Shown: positions 49,101 through 59,997, numbered from the stretch's first letter. The stretch is DNA of 64,000 bases from Orychophragmus violaceus (GCA_030180135.1 CM058240.1:72039581-72103580), one strand, 5' to 3'. Notes: generated by a model not told the origin, from the sequence alone. A program made the numbers and translations.

Positions 49101-51123
49101 GGTAATCATTCCTGTGATTTTGAAAGGTGCCAACTATATTGTTTGGGCCAGGATGGTGAAGTCTACTCTTGGAGGCAGAGGTTTATGGAAGTACATCATG
49201 AGGAGCACGGCTCCAGAGAAGGTGATGAAGGCTAAGGGTGAAACCGAGGCTAAAGAAGAAGGTGAGCCTCATGAAGAGATAACTGAAGCCGTTGAAGAAG
49301 CGTGGCTTCAAGGGGATCAACATGTCCTCTCTAGACTCCAAAGCTCACTTGACCAGCACCTATTGGAAGCATACTCCTATTGCGTAACTTCCAAGCAGCT
49401 GTGGGATACCATTGAGAAGGTTTATGGAAACAAAACAAACCTAACAAGAGTCTTTGAAGTTAAGCTGTCCATTAACAATCTTCAACAAGAAGACATGAAG
49501 TTTAAAGCTCACTTTGGGAAGTTTAGCTCACTGTGGTCAGATTTGGAGATGTTAAGACCACCAAGCAATGATCCTTTGGTGTTGCAAGAAAGAAGAGAAC
49601 AAGATAAAGTCTTTGCTCTTCTGCTCACCATGAACTCATCCTACAATGGGCTGAGTAAACACATCTTAAGGGCAGATACTCTCCCTGATATTGATGATGT
49701 ATGTGGACAAATTCAAAAAGAGCAAGGTTCATTTGGGTTGTTCAAAGGGAAAGGAGAGTTGGTAACCGCCAACAAAGGAGTGTTTAAAGCTGAGGAAAGG
49801 CGGAACTATGGAGGTGACAAGAGAGGAGTCTTGATATGTGACTTTTGCAAGAAGAGTGGGCACTTGAAGGATAGATGCTGGCGTCTTCACCCAAACCTCA
49901 GACCATCATCTCACAACAACCGGTTCAAGGATCAAAGAGCAAACTACTCATATGGTGCAGCTGGACCAGGTTCTTCTTCTATGCAGCAATGTGATGAAGG
50001 GAGAGCAATGGTGGTGCATCAAGCTCCAGCTATGACTGATCAGGATGATGTGGTAAGAAGGTCAGACCTTGAGGCACTCATCAAAGCCCTCAAGGAAAAC
50101 TCTGGTATGGTCCTTGGTACTTCACTCTTTGCATCAAATAAAATCAGACCATTGATTATTGATTCTGGAGCTTCTCATCACATGATCAGTGACCCTAAGT
50201 TGATAGAAAATGTTAAACCAGCTTTAGGATGTGTAGTGATTGCAAATGGTGATAAAATTCCAATTCAAGGCATAGGAAATCTGAAATTATTTGATAAAGA
50301 ATCCAAAGCTTTCTTTATGCCTAGCTTCACATCCAACTTAGTATCTGTTAAAAGAATAGCCACTGATCTAAATTGCAATGTTGTTTTCAGTCCTAATGAT
50401 GTTGTGTTTCAGGATATTAGAACAAGTAAGTTGATTGGGAAAGGTGTGACAAATGATGAGCTCTACATGATTGAAGACACTAATCCCTCTTCTGAATTAT
50501 CTCCTGTTTTATCTACTGCTTTATCTACTTGTGCTGGTGTGGATGACTCTATTTGGCATGCTAGACTAGGACATCCACACTCTAGGGCTTTAGGGCTTTT
50601 ATTACCTTCTGTTGTGTTTAAGAATGATGAATGTGAGGCTTGTATTCCTGGAAAACATTGCAAGTCTGTTTTTCCAACTTCTAAAACTACTTATGAAAGT
50701 TGCTTTGATCTTGTTCATTCTGATGTGTGGACTGCTCCTTGTTTGTCTAGAGAGAACCATAAGTATTTTGTCACTTTTATTGATGAAAAATCTAAGTATA
50801 CTTGGATAACATTGATGCAAACTAAGGATAGAGTGTTAGAAGCCTTTATGAACTTTCAAAGTCATGTTACTAATCATTTCAATGGTAAGATCAAAAATTT
50901 TAGATCAGACAATGGTGGTGAGTATACAAGCAATGCTTTCAAACAACACTTGTCCAAACATGGGATTCCCCATCAAACAAGCTGTCCTTATACCCCACAA
51001 CAAAATGGAGTGGCTGAGAGAAAGAACAGACACTTAATGGAGGTGGCAAGGTCCATGATGTTCTACAGGAATGTACAGGTTTTGGGGAGATGCAGTCATG
51101 ACTGCTTGCTACTTGATCAATAG
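49101..51123 (+). pseudogene. Copia B gag, protease and integrase, truncated
   Basis: Resumes in frame with the ATG at 10439. Gag with YIVWARMVKSTL, zinc knuckle CDFCKKSGHLKDRC (about 49838), protease IIDSGASHHM (about 50155), integrase HARLGHPH (about 50556) to CEACIPGKHC, then DLVHSDVW, RSDNGGEY (about 50904) and PQQNGVAERKN. Near 51074 about five bases are missing relative to copia A (AATGTACAGG versus AATGTTCCTAAGAAG), shifting the frame, and the element ends at 51123 where copia C begins. RT and RNase H are absent. Very similar to copia A throughout. Confidence 0.9.
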
Positions 51124-51470
51124 TGAGAGATTTTGAGATTAAGCATGAGTGTTCTTGAGTGTTCTTGAGAGAATAAAGAGAGATGGAGGCGCTGGAGAAT
51201 AAGAGAAAGAGAGTCTCAAAACCTTTTTTTTTATTGTCTCAATTACAAGCTTTTATAAAGGATACATAAGAATAAAAGTTTAACCTAATGAAGCTTACAC
51301 AACACTAGTTTTCTGATATAGTGAACTATGTTATCTCACGTCCAATATAGTTCACTCTATTCAATATAGCTCATGTCGAATATAGTTCACTATATTCAAT
51401 ATAGTTCACTAGGTGATCTTCACTTCATTAGAATCTCCATTCCAATGTATCTCAATAATCATGATCAATA
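51124..51470 (-). repeat. 3' LTR of copia C
   Basis: On the minus strand it starts TATTGATCATG after polypurine tract CTTGAGGGGGAG (51471-51482) and ends near CTCAAAATCTCTCA at the copia B boundary. About 347 bp. It contains repeated GAACTATATTG and GAATATAG motifs (51317-51412), related to the U3 repeats of copia A, and a TATA-like TTTATAAAAG near 51250. The exact end is uncertain by a few bases. Confidence 0.78.
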
Positions 51471-51546
51471 CTCCCCCTCAAGTTCAGACTTTGGAATCAC
51501 CCTAAAGACTGAACTTGGAATGATCATGGCAACACCTCATTAAAAA

Positions 51547-51587
51547 CCTTGATGTGGAAAACCACTTGGGACAAAACCACAACAAGG
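51547..51587 (-). other. Conserved 3' hairpin of copia C
   Basis: On the minus strand, CCTTGTTGTGG and CCACATCAAGG pair with one mismatch around a loop with TTTTGTCCCAAGTGG; TTTTTAATGAGGTG follows. It has the same size (41 nt) as in H, A and E but a different stem sequence. Confidence 0.72.
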
Positions 51588-51622
51588 GAAAAAGAGTATG
51601 CTGCTCATGAATCAGGAGAGTT

Positions 51623-54600
51623 CTAATCATGTATATCCACCAGCCCTAGTTTGCCAAAGACACGAGTGCAAACCTTAAGACTAGCAGCCTTGGTGAAGAT
51701 ATCCGCAAGCTGATCTTCACTCTTTGTGTAGCAAGGCAGAATGGTTCCATCTTCAATCTTCTCCCTTACCTTGTGACAATCAATCTCTATGTGTTTGGTC
51801 CTCTCATGAAACACTGAGTTTGTAGCAATGTGTATAGCAGCCTGGTTGTCACAATGGAAGGTAATTGGACTTGATTGCTCTATGCCAAAGTCTTTGAGAA
51901 GAGCTTTCAGCCATGTTAACTCGGTTGCAAGCTTCCTCATTGCCCTATACTCAGCTTCAGCACTAGAACAAGACACCACCTTCTGCTTTTTTGTCTTCCA
52001 AGTTACCAAGTTGCCTCCAATGAAGGTACAATAGCCGGTTGTTGATCTCCTATCACTCTTATCTCCAGCCCAATCTGCATCACAATAGCCAACAATTTCT
52101 GTGCTATCATTCTTACCCATCCAAATGCCTTGTTCAGTTGATCCTTTGAGATATCTGAGTATCCTCTCAATCAAACTCCAATGGTACACTGTGGGTGATT
52201 GCATATGCTGGCTCACTTGATTCACAGCAAAGCATAAGTCTGGTCTTGTGAGAGTGAGGTAGATAAGCTTCCCAACCAGCCTCCTATACAATGAGACATC
52301 CTTGAACTTGACTTCATCTGATTTCTCCCCCTTTCTATTGACTTGGTAGCCATCTTCAAGAGGAGTCTTTGCAATCTTACAATCAAGCATACTTGTTTCT
52401 GTCAACAAGTCCTTAACATACTTCCTTTGGGACAGAAACAATCCATCATTGAATCTGCAAACTTCGATGCCCAAGAAGTACTTCAACTCTCCAAGGTCTT
52501 TAATATCAAAGGAACTCTTGAGAAAAGCCTTTGTGGATTGAATCCCATCATTATCACTTCCTGTGATAATCAAATCATCCACATATATAAGAACTACCAC
52601 CACTCCTTGAGCACTTTGAAGCGTGAACAATGTGTGATCAGATTGAGACTTCTTAAAACCATGGTCCATGAGAGTGTGACTGAGCTTATGGTACCATGCC
52701 CTTGGTGATTGCTTCAAGCCATAAATCGCCCTTCTCAGCCTCAATACTTCACCATCTTTACACAAGTGCTTCAAACCTGGTGGTGGAGTCATATACACTT
52801 CCTCCTCAAGCTCACCTTGTAGAAAAGCATTCTTCACATCCATTTGCCATAGATTCCATGAGAGGTTTGTGGCTAAGCTCAATGTGACTCTCACTGTATG
52901 AAGTTTAGCCACTGGTGCAAAGGTATCCATATAGTCTTCTCCATAGGTTTGAGTGAATCCCCTTGCTACTAGCCTTGCCTTGTACCTCTCTATGTCTCCA
53001 TTGCTTTTATACTTGATTGTGAAGACCCATTTAGAGCTAACAGTCTTCTTCTTTTTCGGCAGCTTCTCTACAATCCAAGTATGGTTCCTCTCCATAGCTT
53101 CTTTCTCATCCTTTACTGCATCCATCCAAACCTTGATACCTTCAGCCTCTTCATAAATCTTAGGAACCTGGTTTAGCTCAATCTTTCCAAGAAAGGCCTT
53201 GTGACTAGATGGTAGCAAGTCAATAGAACAAGTAGACTGACTAGGATGAGCTACTGCTTGGTTGTTGTAGTAGACTCTTGTTTTCATCCATTCTGATGGA
53301 TCTTTCTTTTCCCTTGTGCTTCTCCTGAGTTGCTGAACCTGTTGATCAACCACATCCTCATTACCCACTGCCTCTTGATAAACCACCTCATCCTCATTCA
53401 TGTCCAAGTCCACTTGGTTCTGATCTTGAGGTAGAGTGTCTTCTTGAGCTTCAGCCGGTTCATGTGTGTGTGTTGCTGGTTCAGTATCCTCTTGTTGAGC
53501 TTCTTGGGTAGTTGTGTCATGCTTCTCTGGCCGTGGGGTGTCATTGCCCAAGTGATCCAACAAGTCTTTCAAACTTGTAGCTAAATCAGAAGGTGATCTT
53601 GAGAGATCTTTCAAACCTTCCCAATCCTTCTTCTCATAGTAACTCTGCCCCTCAATGAACTTAACATCCCTTGAAACATAGGTCCTGTTGTTGCTTGGAT
53701 CAAAACACTTGTAGCCCTTCTGAGTTGTGGAGTATCCAAGAAACATACACCTTGTGCTCTTAGCATCTAGCTTGTTCCTTTGATCTCCTGAGATATATAC
53801 AAAACAAACACAACCAAACACACGTAAGTGTTCAATAAATGGTTTGGCTTTGTTCAATACCTCATATGGTGAAATGTCTTGAAGAACTCTAGTTGGGATC
53901 CTGTTGATGAGATAGCATGCTGCCAACACTGCATCTCCCCAAAATCTCTTAGGAACATTGGTGTGGAACATCATGGACCTAGCAGCTTCCATGAGGTGTC
54001 TGTTCTTCCTTTCAGCCACACCATTTTGTTGGGGAGTATGGGGACAGCTTGTTTGATGAAGGATCCCACATTTGTTCAAGTGAGCTTTGAATCTTTGGCT
54101 TGTATACTCTCCTCCATTATCTGACCTAAACACTTTGATCTTGGCATTAAACTGATTAGTAACATAATTTTGGAAATTTAAAAATGCATCAAACACCCTA
54201 TCTTTAGATGGAAGCAAAGTTACCCAAGTATATTTTGATTTTTCATCTATGAAGGTCACAAAATACTTGTTTCTATCTCTAGACAGACAAGGTGAAGTCC
54301 AAACATCAGAGTGCACAAGATCAAAGCAATGTTCATAGATAGTAGTTGATTTAGGAAAGACAGTTCTACAATGTTTGCCAAGAATACAAGCTTCACAAGT
54401 TGAATGATCAAAGCTAACATTAGGCAACATTAAGTTCAAAGCACGAGCATGAGGATGTCCTAGTCTAGCATGCCATAGGACATTTTGATTGGAAGAAAAA
54501 CAGGATTTAAAAGCTAAAGTATCCGAGTTGCTTGGAGAAGTGTCTTCAAGGAGGTAAAGCTCATCTTGTGTACCACCTCTTCCAATAACCTTTCCATTCT

Positions 54601-55873
54601 TAATATCCTGAAAACAAACTTCATTAGGCCCAAAGATAACATTGCAATTCAAGTCTTTAGTGATCCTTTTAACCGACAGCAAGTTAGATTTAAACTTAGG
54701 AACATAGAATGCATCACTTTCCTTGTTAAATAATCTCAACTTTCCTGTACCTATTATTGGAATCCCTTGACCATCAGCTATAGTTACTCTTCCTAGGGCA
54801 GGTTTAATGTTCTCCAACAACTTAGCATTACTAATCATATGGTGAGAAGCTCCTGAATCTACTACCAACTTATGATCAGTTTTACTAAGCAATTTATGTG
54901 AAAATAAAGAGATACCAGAGAGTTTAGAGGCATAAGCCTTGATGAGGTCCTCAAGGTCACTCTTCTTGACATACTCAGTGGCTGTGTAGAGTGCAAGCTC
55001 CCCTCCTTGAGCTGAAATGGAGGCTGGTTCATTCACAGCTTCTTGTGAGATGTTTGCATTTGGCCTTGAGTTCTTGAACTTGTCTGGTTTGAGGTGGGGA
55101 TGAAGGACCCAACACTTATCCTTGGAGTGGCCTTTCCTCTTGCAATGATCACAAAATGGCGCCTTCTTCTCCTCAGGTTTGAAGCCGGCTTTGTTGGCAG
55201 TCACCAACTCCCCCTTTCCTCCAAACAAACCAATGTTTCCTTCTTCCTTTTGGAGCCTTGAGCACACCTCTTCAAAATCAGGAAGTGTAGTCTCCCTTAG
55301 GATCTTCATGATGGCATCATTGTAAACCGGATTCAAGTTGAGTAGAAGGCCAAAGATCTTGTCTTGCTCCTTTCTCTCAATGAGAACCTTGGGGTTTAAA
55401 GTGCTTGGCCTTAGCATCTCAAGTTCAGACCATGCTGAAGAGAACTTCCCAAGATACTTGGTAAAGTCATGGTCTTCTTGTTTCAGCTCATTTATGGCCT
55501 TCTTCACCTCATATACTCTGCTCAGATTTGAAACATCTCCATAAATCTTCTTGAGAGTATCCCACAGTGACTTGGCTGTCTCACAATGAGAATAAGCTTC
55601 AAGGATGGATGGGTCAAGAGAGTTTTGGAGAAACCCAAGCACCAGCTGATCTTCTTGAAACCATTTAGCCTCTGCCTTCTTGGTTTCTTCATCCTTCTTC
55701 TTGGTTTCATCTTCTTCAGTTGGAGTTTTATCCTCCAAGATGTGATCCCACAATCCTCTTCCACAAATGGCAGTCTTGATGGTCCTTTGCCATATCCTGT
55801 AGTTGATCCCTTTGAGCACAACAGGAACAACAGTAAGCCTCAAGCTTGAGTTGAGATGAGTAGAGTCTTCCAT
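51623..55873 (-). CDS. Copia C gag-pol polyprotein, uninterrupted
   Basis: 1416 residues, full copia length, no stop or frameshift. Order (approximate residues): Gag (1-230) with YRIWQRTIKTAI; zinc knuckle CDHCKRKGHSKDKC (238-251); protease VVDSGASHHM (about 337); integrase zinc finger HARLGHPH to CEACILGKHC (468-500); core DLVHSDVW (516), RSDNGGEYTS (582) and PQQNGVAERKN (613); acidic linker (about 760-850); RT from WVFTIKYKSNG (948) with YVDDLIITGS (1095) and KLIYLTLTRPD; RNase H with DADWAGD (1265), SCSSAEAEYRA and CDNQAAIHIA. All catalytic residues I checked are present. Start MEDSTHLNSSLRL is preceded by a pyrimidine-rich leader. The 5' LTR and primer site are not seen, so the copy may lack its own promoter. 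It is the best coding candidate here to supply proteins in trans. Confidence 0.95.
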   Translation of the reverse strand: MEDSTHLNSSLRLTVVPVVLKGINYRIWQRTIKTAICGRGLWDHILEDKTPTEEDETKKKDEETKKAEAKWFQEDQLVLGFLQNSLDPSILEAYSHCETAKSLWDTLKKIYGDVSNLSRVYEVKKAINELKQEDHDFTKYLGKFSSAWSELEMLRPSTLNPKVLIERKEQDKIFGLLLNLNPVYNDAIMKILRETTLPDFEEVCSRLQKEEGNIGLFGGKGELVTANKAGFKPEEKKAPFCDHCKRKGHSKDKCWVLHPHLKPDKFKNSRPNANISQEAVNEPASISAQGGELALYTATEYVKKSDLEDLIKAYASKLSGISLFSHKLLSKTDHKLVVDSGASHHMISNAKLLENIKPALGRVTIADGQGIPIIGTGKLRLFNKESDAFYVPKFKSNLLSVKRITKDLNCNVIFGPNEVCFQDIKNGKVIGRGGTQDELYLLEDTSPSNSDTLAFKSCFSSNQNVLWHARLGHPHARALNLMLPNVSFDHSTCEACILGKHCRTVFPKSTTIYEHCFDLVHSDVWTSPCLSRDRNKYFVTFIDEKSKYTWVTLLPSKDRVFDAFLNFQNYVTNQFNAKIKVFRSDNGGEYTSQRFKAHLNKCGILHQTSCPHTPQQNGVAERKNRHLMEAARSMMFHTNVPKRFWGDAVLAACYLINRIPTRVLQDISPYEVLNKAKPFIEHLRVFGCVCFVYISGDQRNKLDAKSTRCMFLGYSTTQKGYKCFDPSNNRTYVSRDVKFIEGQSYYEKKDWEGLKDLSRSPSDLATSLKDLLDHLGNDTPRPEKHDTTTQEAQQEDTEPATHTHEPAEAQEDTLPQDQNQVDLDMNEDEVVYQEAVGNEDVVDQQVQQLRRSTREKKDPSEWMKTRVYYNNQAVAHPSQSTCSIDLLPSSHKAFLGKIELNQVPKIYEEAEGIKVWMDAVKDEKEAMERNHTWIVEKLPKKKKTVSSKWVFTIKYKSNGDIERYKARLVARGFTQTYGEDYMDTFAPVAKLHTVRVTLSLATNLSWNLWQMDVKNAFLQGELEEEVYMTPPPGLKHLCKDGEVLRLRRAIYGLKQSPRAWYHKLSHTLMDHGFKKSQSDHTLFTLQSAQGVVVVLIYVDDLIITGSDNDGIQSTKAFLKSSFDIKDLGELKYFLGIEVCRFNDGLFLSQRKYVKDLLTETSMLDCKIAKTPLEDGYQVNRKGEKSDEVKFKDVSLYRRLVGKLIYLTLTRPDLCFAVNQVSQHMQSPTVYHWSLIERILRYLKGSTEQGIWMGKNDSTEIVGYCDADWAGDKSDRRSTTGYCTFIGGNLVTWKTKKQKVVSCSSAEAEYRAMRKLATELTWLKALLKDFGIEQSSPITFHCDNQAAIHIATNSVFHERTKHIEIDCHKVREKIEDGTILPCYTKSEDQLADIFTKAASLKVCTRVFGKLGLVDIHD

Positions 55874-56160
55874 GGTGAGTGACTGAAGAGAGTGAGTGAG
55901 GACTGAAGTACCGAGAGAAGTGGTTAAGTTTCTAGGGTTTTAGGACCAGGAAACAAGAGAAGCTGAGGATCTGAAGCTTAGAACAAGTCTTGGAGTCTAG
56001 GGCAGAGAGTAAGAGAGTGATGAACAGAGAGAGGATAAGATACCGTGAGTGATTTTAGGACAGAGAGGATTAGGTTTTTCTCGGACAGAGAGAGAGAACC
56101 GTGAGAGAATGAAGAGAATAAGAGTGAGAGAATGATGAATCAAAGAGAGAATCAAGAGAA
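55874..56160 (-). other. Leader or U5-like sequence upstream of copia C gag
   Basis: On the minus strand, C/T-rich repeats (CATTCTCTCAC, GGTTCTCTCTCTCTG) and CCTAATCC, like the R/U5 parts of neighbouring copia LTRs. No TGGTATCAGAGC is found. The region ends at the start of C'. It probably represents a damaged 5' end of C. Confidence 0.5.
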
Positions 56161-56798
56161 TAACAAGAAGCTGTGAATGAACCAGCCTCCACTTCAGCTC
56201 AAGGAGGGGAGCTTGCACTCTACACAGCCACTGAGTATGTTAAGAAGAGTGACCTTGAGGACCTCATCAAGGTTTATGCCTCTAAACTCTCTGGTATCTC
56301 TTTATTCTCACATAAATTGCTTAGTAAAACTGATCATAAGTTGGTAGTAGATTCAGGAGCTTCTCACCATATGATTAGTAATGCTAAGTTGTTGGAGAAC
56401 ATTAAACCTGCCCTAGGAAGAGTAACTATAGCTGATGGTCAAGGGATTCCAATAATAGGTACAGGAAAGTTGAGATTATTTAACAAGGAAAGTGATGCAT
56501 TCTATGTTCCTAAGTTTAAATCTAACTTGCTGTCGGTTAAAAGGATCACTAAAGACTTGAATTGCAATGTTATCTTTGGGCCTAATGAAGTTTGTTTTCA
56601 GGATATTAAGAATGGAAAGGTTATTGGAAGAGGTGGTACACAAGATGAGCTTTACCTCCTTGAAGACACTTCTCCAAGCAACTCGGATACTTTAGCTTTT
56701 AAATCCTGTTTTTCTTTCAATCAAAATGTCCTATGGCATGCTAGACTAGGACATCCTCATGCTCGTGCCTTGAACTTAATGTTGCCTAATGTTAGCTT
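56161..56798 (+). pseudogene. C', inverted partial copy of copia C (end of gag, protease, integrase start)
   Basis: Plus-strand sequence from CAAGAAGCTGTGAATG through VVDSGASHHM to HARLGHPH and NLMLPNVS. It is nearly identical to the reverse complement of about 54408-55042 in copia C, with few differences (for example KVYAS versus KAYAS, CFSFNQ versus CFSSNQ). It is cut at 56798 by the copia D LTR; its open frame then runs into that LTR and stops at 56847. With C it forms a long inverted repeat. Confidence 0.9.
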
Positions 56799-57326
56799 TA
56801 TTGATTTGAAGAATAAAAGAAGCATCAAGGAGTGTTACACAAGTTAGAGAGGCGCAGCCGGTTAGGGTTTATGGATGTTGGGAACTTTGGGACATAAACA
56901 ATCATGTGTTATGAGTTGGTAAATGATTTGTTTATGATCCTAAGGTAGTACCCACTTGTCTGGAACAAGGCAGAGGCGCAGCAGGACTGATCCCAAGACT
57001 TGGACCACTTTATCTCTCCTTGGAACAAGATCAGGTCCTGTCGCTTTCACTAAGAGCCGTTGGGCTTTGTTCTTGTCCTCTACCTCCTGTTTAATCTATT
57101 TTAATGTTGTGTAGCCCTAGATGTCTTCCTATTTAAGTCTTGTAACACAGAAACATGAATACACACTTTTAGGGATTCATTTCCCAAGCAATATACTCTA
57201 TACTCTCTCTCGGCTCATAATCTCTCTCTAGGAAGCCCTAGCGAGAACTCTCCACTTCTCTCTTCTTCTCTTAGCTCTAATCTCACTTATACACACTCAA
57301 TCTCTTCTAGACTCTTAATTCTAACA
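56799..57326 (+). repeat. 5' LTR of copia D
   Basis: Starts TATTGATTTGAAG exactly where C' homology ends and finishes ATTCTAACA before the primer site. Length 528 bp; CTATTTAAGTC near 57129 is a TATA candidate. AGCTT before it would be the left target-site copy; the right side is outside the window. Confidence 0.82.
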
Positions 57327-57492
57327 TGGTATCAGAGCTTCTAAGCTCCTGAACCACTCTTACTTCCGCAAAACTCTTGAAACTTTCTTGTTCTTAAACT
57401 CTCGGTTACTCTTCTCTCTACCCGGTTCTTATTCTTCTTTGTTCTAAACCCTTTGAAATCATTTTCTCTTGATACTCCCTCTTTGCTCAGTC
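57327..57492 (+). promoter_or_regulatory. Primer-binding site and leader of copia D
   Basis: TGGTATCAGAGC at 57327-57338, then a pyrimidine-rich leader to the gag ATG at 57493. An upstream in-frame ATG at 57469 exists, but MENSRVIIPV is the family start. Confidence 0.88.
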
Positions 57493-59498
57493 ATGGAGAA
57501 CTCAAGGGTGATTATTCCAGTGACTCTTAAAGGAGCCAACTACTTGGTGTGGGCTAGAATGGCCAAAAGTGCTCTTGGAGGAAGAGGCTTGTGGAAGCAT
57601 GTCTTATGTGACACTGCTCCAATGAAGATGAAGAAAGCTGAGCCCAAAGGTGAAGCTGCTAAAGGAGAAGCTGAGGCTGAGGCTAAGGCTGATGAGGAAG
57701 CTGTTGAAGAAGCAGCTCTTGAAGATGAAGAAGCATGGATCCAAGGAGACCAACATGTGCTGTCCATTCTTCAAAGCTCCCTTGAACCGTCTCTATTGGA
57801 AGCTTACTCCTACTGTGAGAGCTCCAAAGACTTATGGGACACCTTGTACAAGGTCTATGGCAACATGTCTAACCTCAGTAGGGTGTTTGAAGTGAAGATG
57901 GCCATCAACAATCTGAGCCAAGAAGATATGGAGTTCAAGCAACACTTTGGGAAGTTTAGATCACTGTGGGCAGAGTTGGAAATGCTGAGGCCGCCAACTG
58001 TTGATCCACAGGTTCTAAATGAGAGGAGGGAACAAGACAAGGTGTTTGCACTCTTGCTAACCCTCAATCCAGCTTACAATGGTCTTATCACACACATGTT
58101 GAGGGCAGAAACTCTTCCCAACCTAGATGAAGTGTGTGCACAAATCCAAAAGGAGCAAGGATCCTTTGGGTTGTTTGGAAGGAAAGGTGAGCTAGCCACT
58201 GCTCACAAAGGTGCTTACAAGTCTGAGGAAAGGAGGATTCCTGGTGTTTGTGATCATTGCAAGAGGAAGGGCCATTTCAAGGACAAATGTTGGTTACTTC
58301 ATCCCCATCTCAAACCGGCTTTCACCAACAAGTTCAAGGACCAGAGAGCTCATTACTCAAGTGAATCAACCCATGTTCAAGCTGCTGGTGCTCCTGGTGC
58401 TTCCACTTCTTCAAACCGGCTTGGAAATGATTGTAGAGAGATGGTACCAGCCTTTGCCCCTGCTCCTAATGTGGCGCCTCAAAATGAATTGGTGAGGAGG
58501 TCTGATCTTGATGCTCTCATCAAAGCCTTCAAGGAAGGTTCTGGTAATGTTCTTGGTAGCTCCTTTCATGCTTTAATCAATCACAAACATTCCATATCTG
58601 ATCATAAGCCATTGATAGTAGATTCAGGTGCTTCACATCACATGATTAGTGATTTAAACTTGATAAAGAATGTTGAACCTGCTCTTGGTAATGTTGTGAT
58701 TGCTAATGGTGAAAGGATTCCAATTAAAGGCATAGGAAATGTTAGGTTGTTTGACAGAGAATCAAAAGCCTTTTACATGCCTAGTTTTACATCAAACTTG
58801 TTAAGTGTTAAGAGAGTAGCTACTGATCTTAAATGCAATGTTATCTTCAGTCCTAATGATGTGATTTTTCAGGATATTAAGACAAGTAAGTTGCTTGGAA
58901 AGGGTGTGACAAAGGATGAGTTATACATGCTTGAAGACACCAACCTTGCATCTGAATTATCTGCTTCTGTTTTTAGTTCTACTCTAGTTAATGATTCTGT
59001 ATGGCATGCTAGACTTGGTCACCCTCACTCTCGTGCTTTAGGCTTAATGTTGCCCTTTGTTTCTTTTAAAAATGATGATTGTGAAGCTTGTATCCTTGGA
59101 AAACATTGCAAATCAGTCTTTCCTAGTTCTAAAACCGTGTATGCAAACTGCTTTGATCTTGTTCACTCTGATGTTTGGACTGCTCCATGTGTTTCTAGAG
59201 AGAATCATAAGTACTTTGTGACATTCATTGATGAGAAATCCAAGTATACTTGGTTAACTTTGATTCAATCTAAAGATAGGGTGTTAGAAGCATTCATAAA
59301 CTTTCAAACCTATGTATCTAACAGTTTCAATGCCAAGATTAAGATATTTAGGTCAGATAATGGTGGGGAATACACAAGCAATGCATTCAAACATCATCTT
59401 GCAAAACATGGGATCATTCACCAAACAAGCTGTCCATACACTCCACAACAGAATGGTGTGGCTGAGAGGAAGAATAGACACTTGATGGAGGTGGCTAG
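57493..59498 (+). pseudogene. Copia D gag, protease and integrase, cut by element E
   Basis: Begins MENSRVIIPVTLKG. Gag with YLVWARMAKSAL and an Ala/Glu/Lys-rich acidic insert (about residues 52-85), zinc knuckle CDHCKRKGHFKDKC (about 58248), protease IVDSGASHHM (about 58616), integrase HARLGHPH (about 59003) to CEACILGKHC, DLVHSDVW, RSDNGGEY (about 59352) and PQQNGVAERKNRHLMEV. No stop up to 59498, where the E LTR starts; the open frame runs six more codons into it. RT, RNase H and the 3' LTR would lie beyond E, outside the window. Confidence 0.9.
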
Positions 59499-59997
59499 TA
59501 TTAGAGAGGAGGAGTAAATGGGATGAGGAGAGGCTGAAGAAGCCGAGCCTCAGTCCTAAACAAAGCAAGAAGAAGTGTTCCACAAGAAAAGAGGTGGTTC
59601 CACAAGCAAGAAAAGAGTGTTATCCAAGCAACACTCCTTGAAGAAGATTGTGCAAAGTTGGGGCACAAAATGGTCTGTGCAAAGTCAGGGCCAGATGATA
59701 ATAAGATGATGGATTCAATGTGCAAAAGTGGGGCATATTCAGACACAAGTCTCGGATGCAACAAGGTTAAACAAGGGAAGATCACATGTTGAGATTAAGG
59801 GCTGAACAAGAGTGAAGACAAGTCACTATCACTCTTGGAAGCGTGGACTCTCTCTCTCCAGACCTACAACACGCCAAGGAAGGGAAGAGAGATGTCACTA
59901 TCAGCACAAGAAGACACAAGAATCCAAATGAAAGAAGAAGATCCAACCGTTGAGTTCTTCCCCATGGATGTACCTAAACCACACTTGGATAGTTCTT
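59499..59997 (+). repeat. Rearranged extra LTR fragment of E
   Basis: 59499-59956 repeats the first 458 bp of the E LTR (59998-60455). It is followed by 41 bp made of two short LTR pieces: CCCCATGGATGTA (as near 61100) and CCACACTTGGATAGTTCTT (as near 60755). The full LTR then starts. Confidence 0.85.

Larger units (their letters stand above)
9699..51123 (+). mobile_element. Copia B, outermost element of the nest, 3'-truncated
   Basis: The 5' LTR, primer site and leader are at 9699-10438. The gag start is at 10439; gypsy G2 (10453-49095) with its TSD splits it, and gag-pol resumes at 49101 and runs to 51123. There the sequence changes abruptly to the minus-strand copia C LTR, so RT, RNase H and the 3' LTR are missing. 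Most of this interval is nested DNA; only about 2.8 kb is copia B itself. It was inserted into the small satellite array. Confidence 0.88.
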
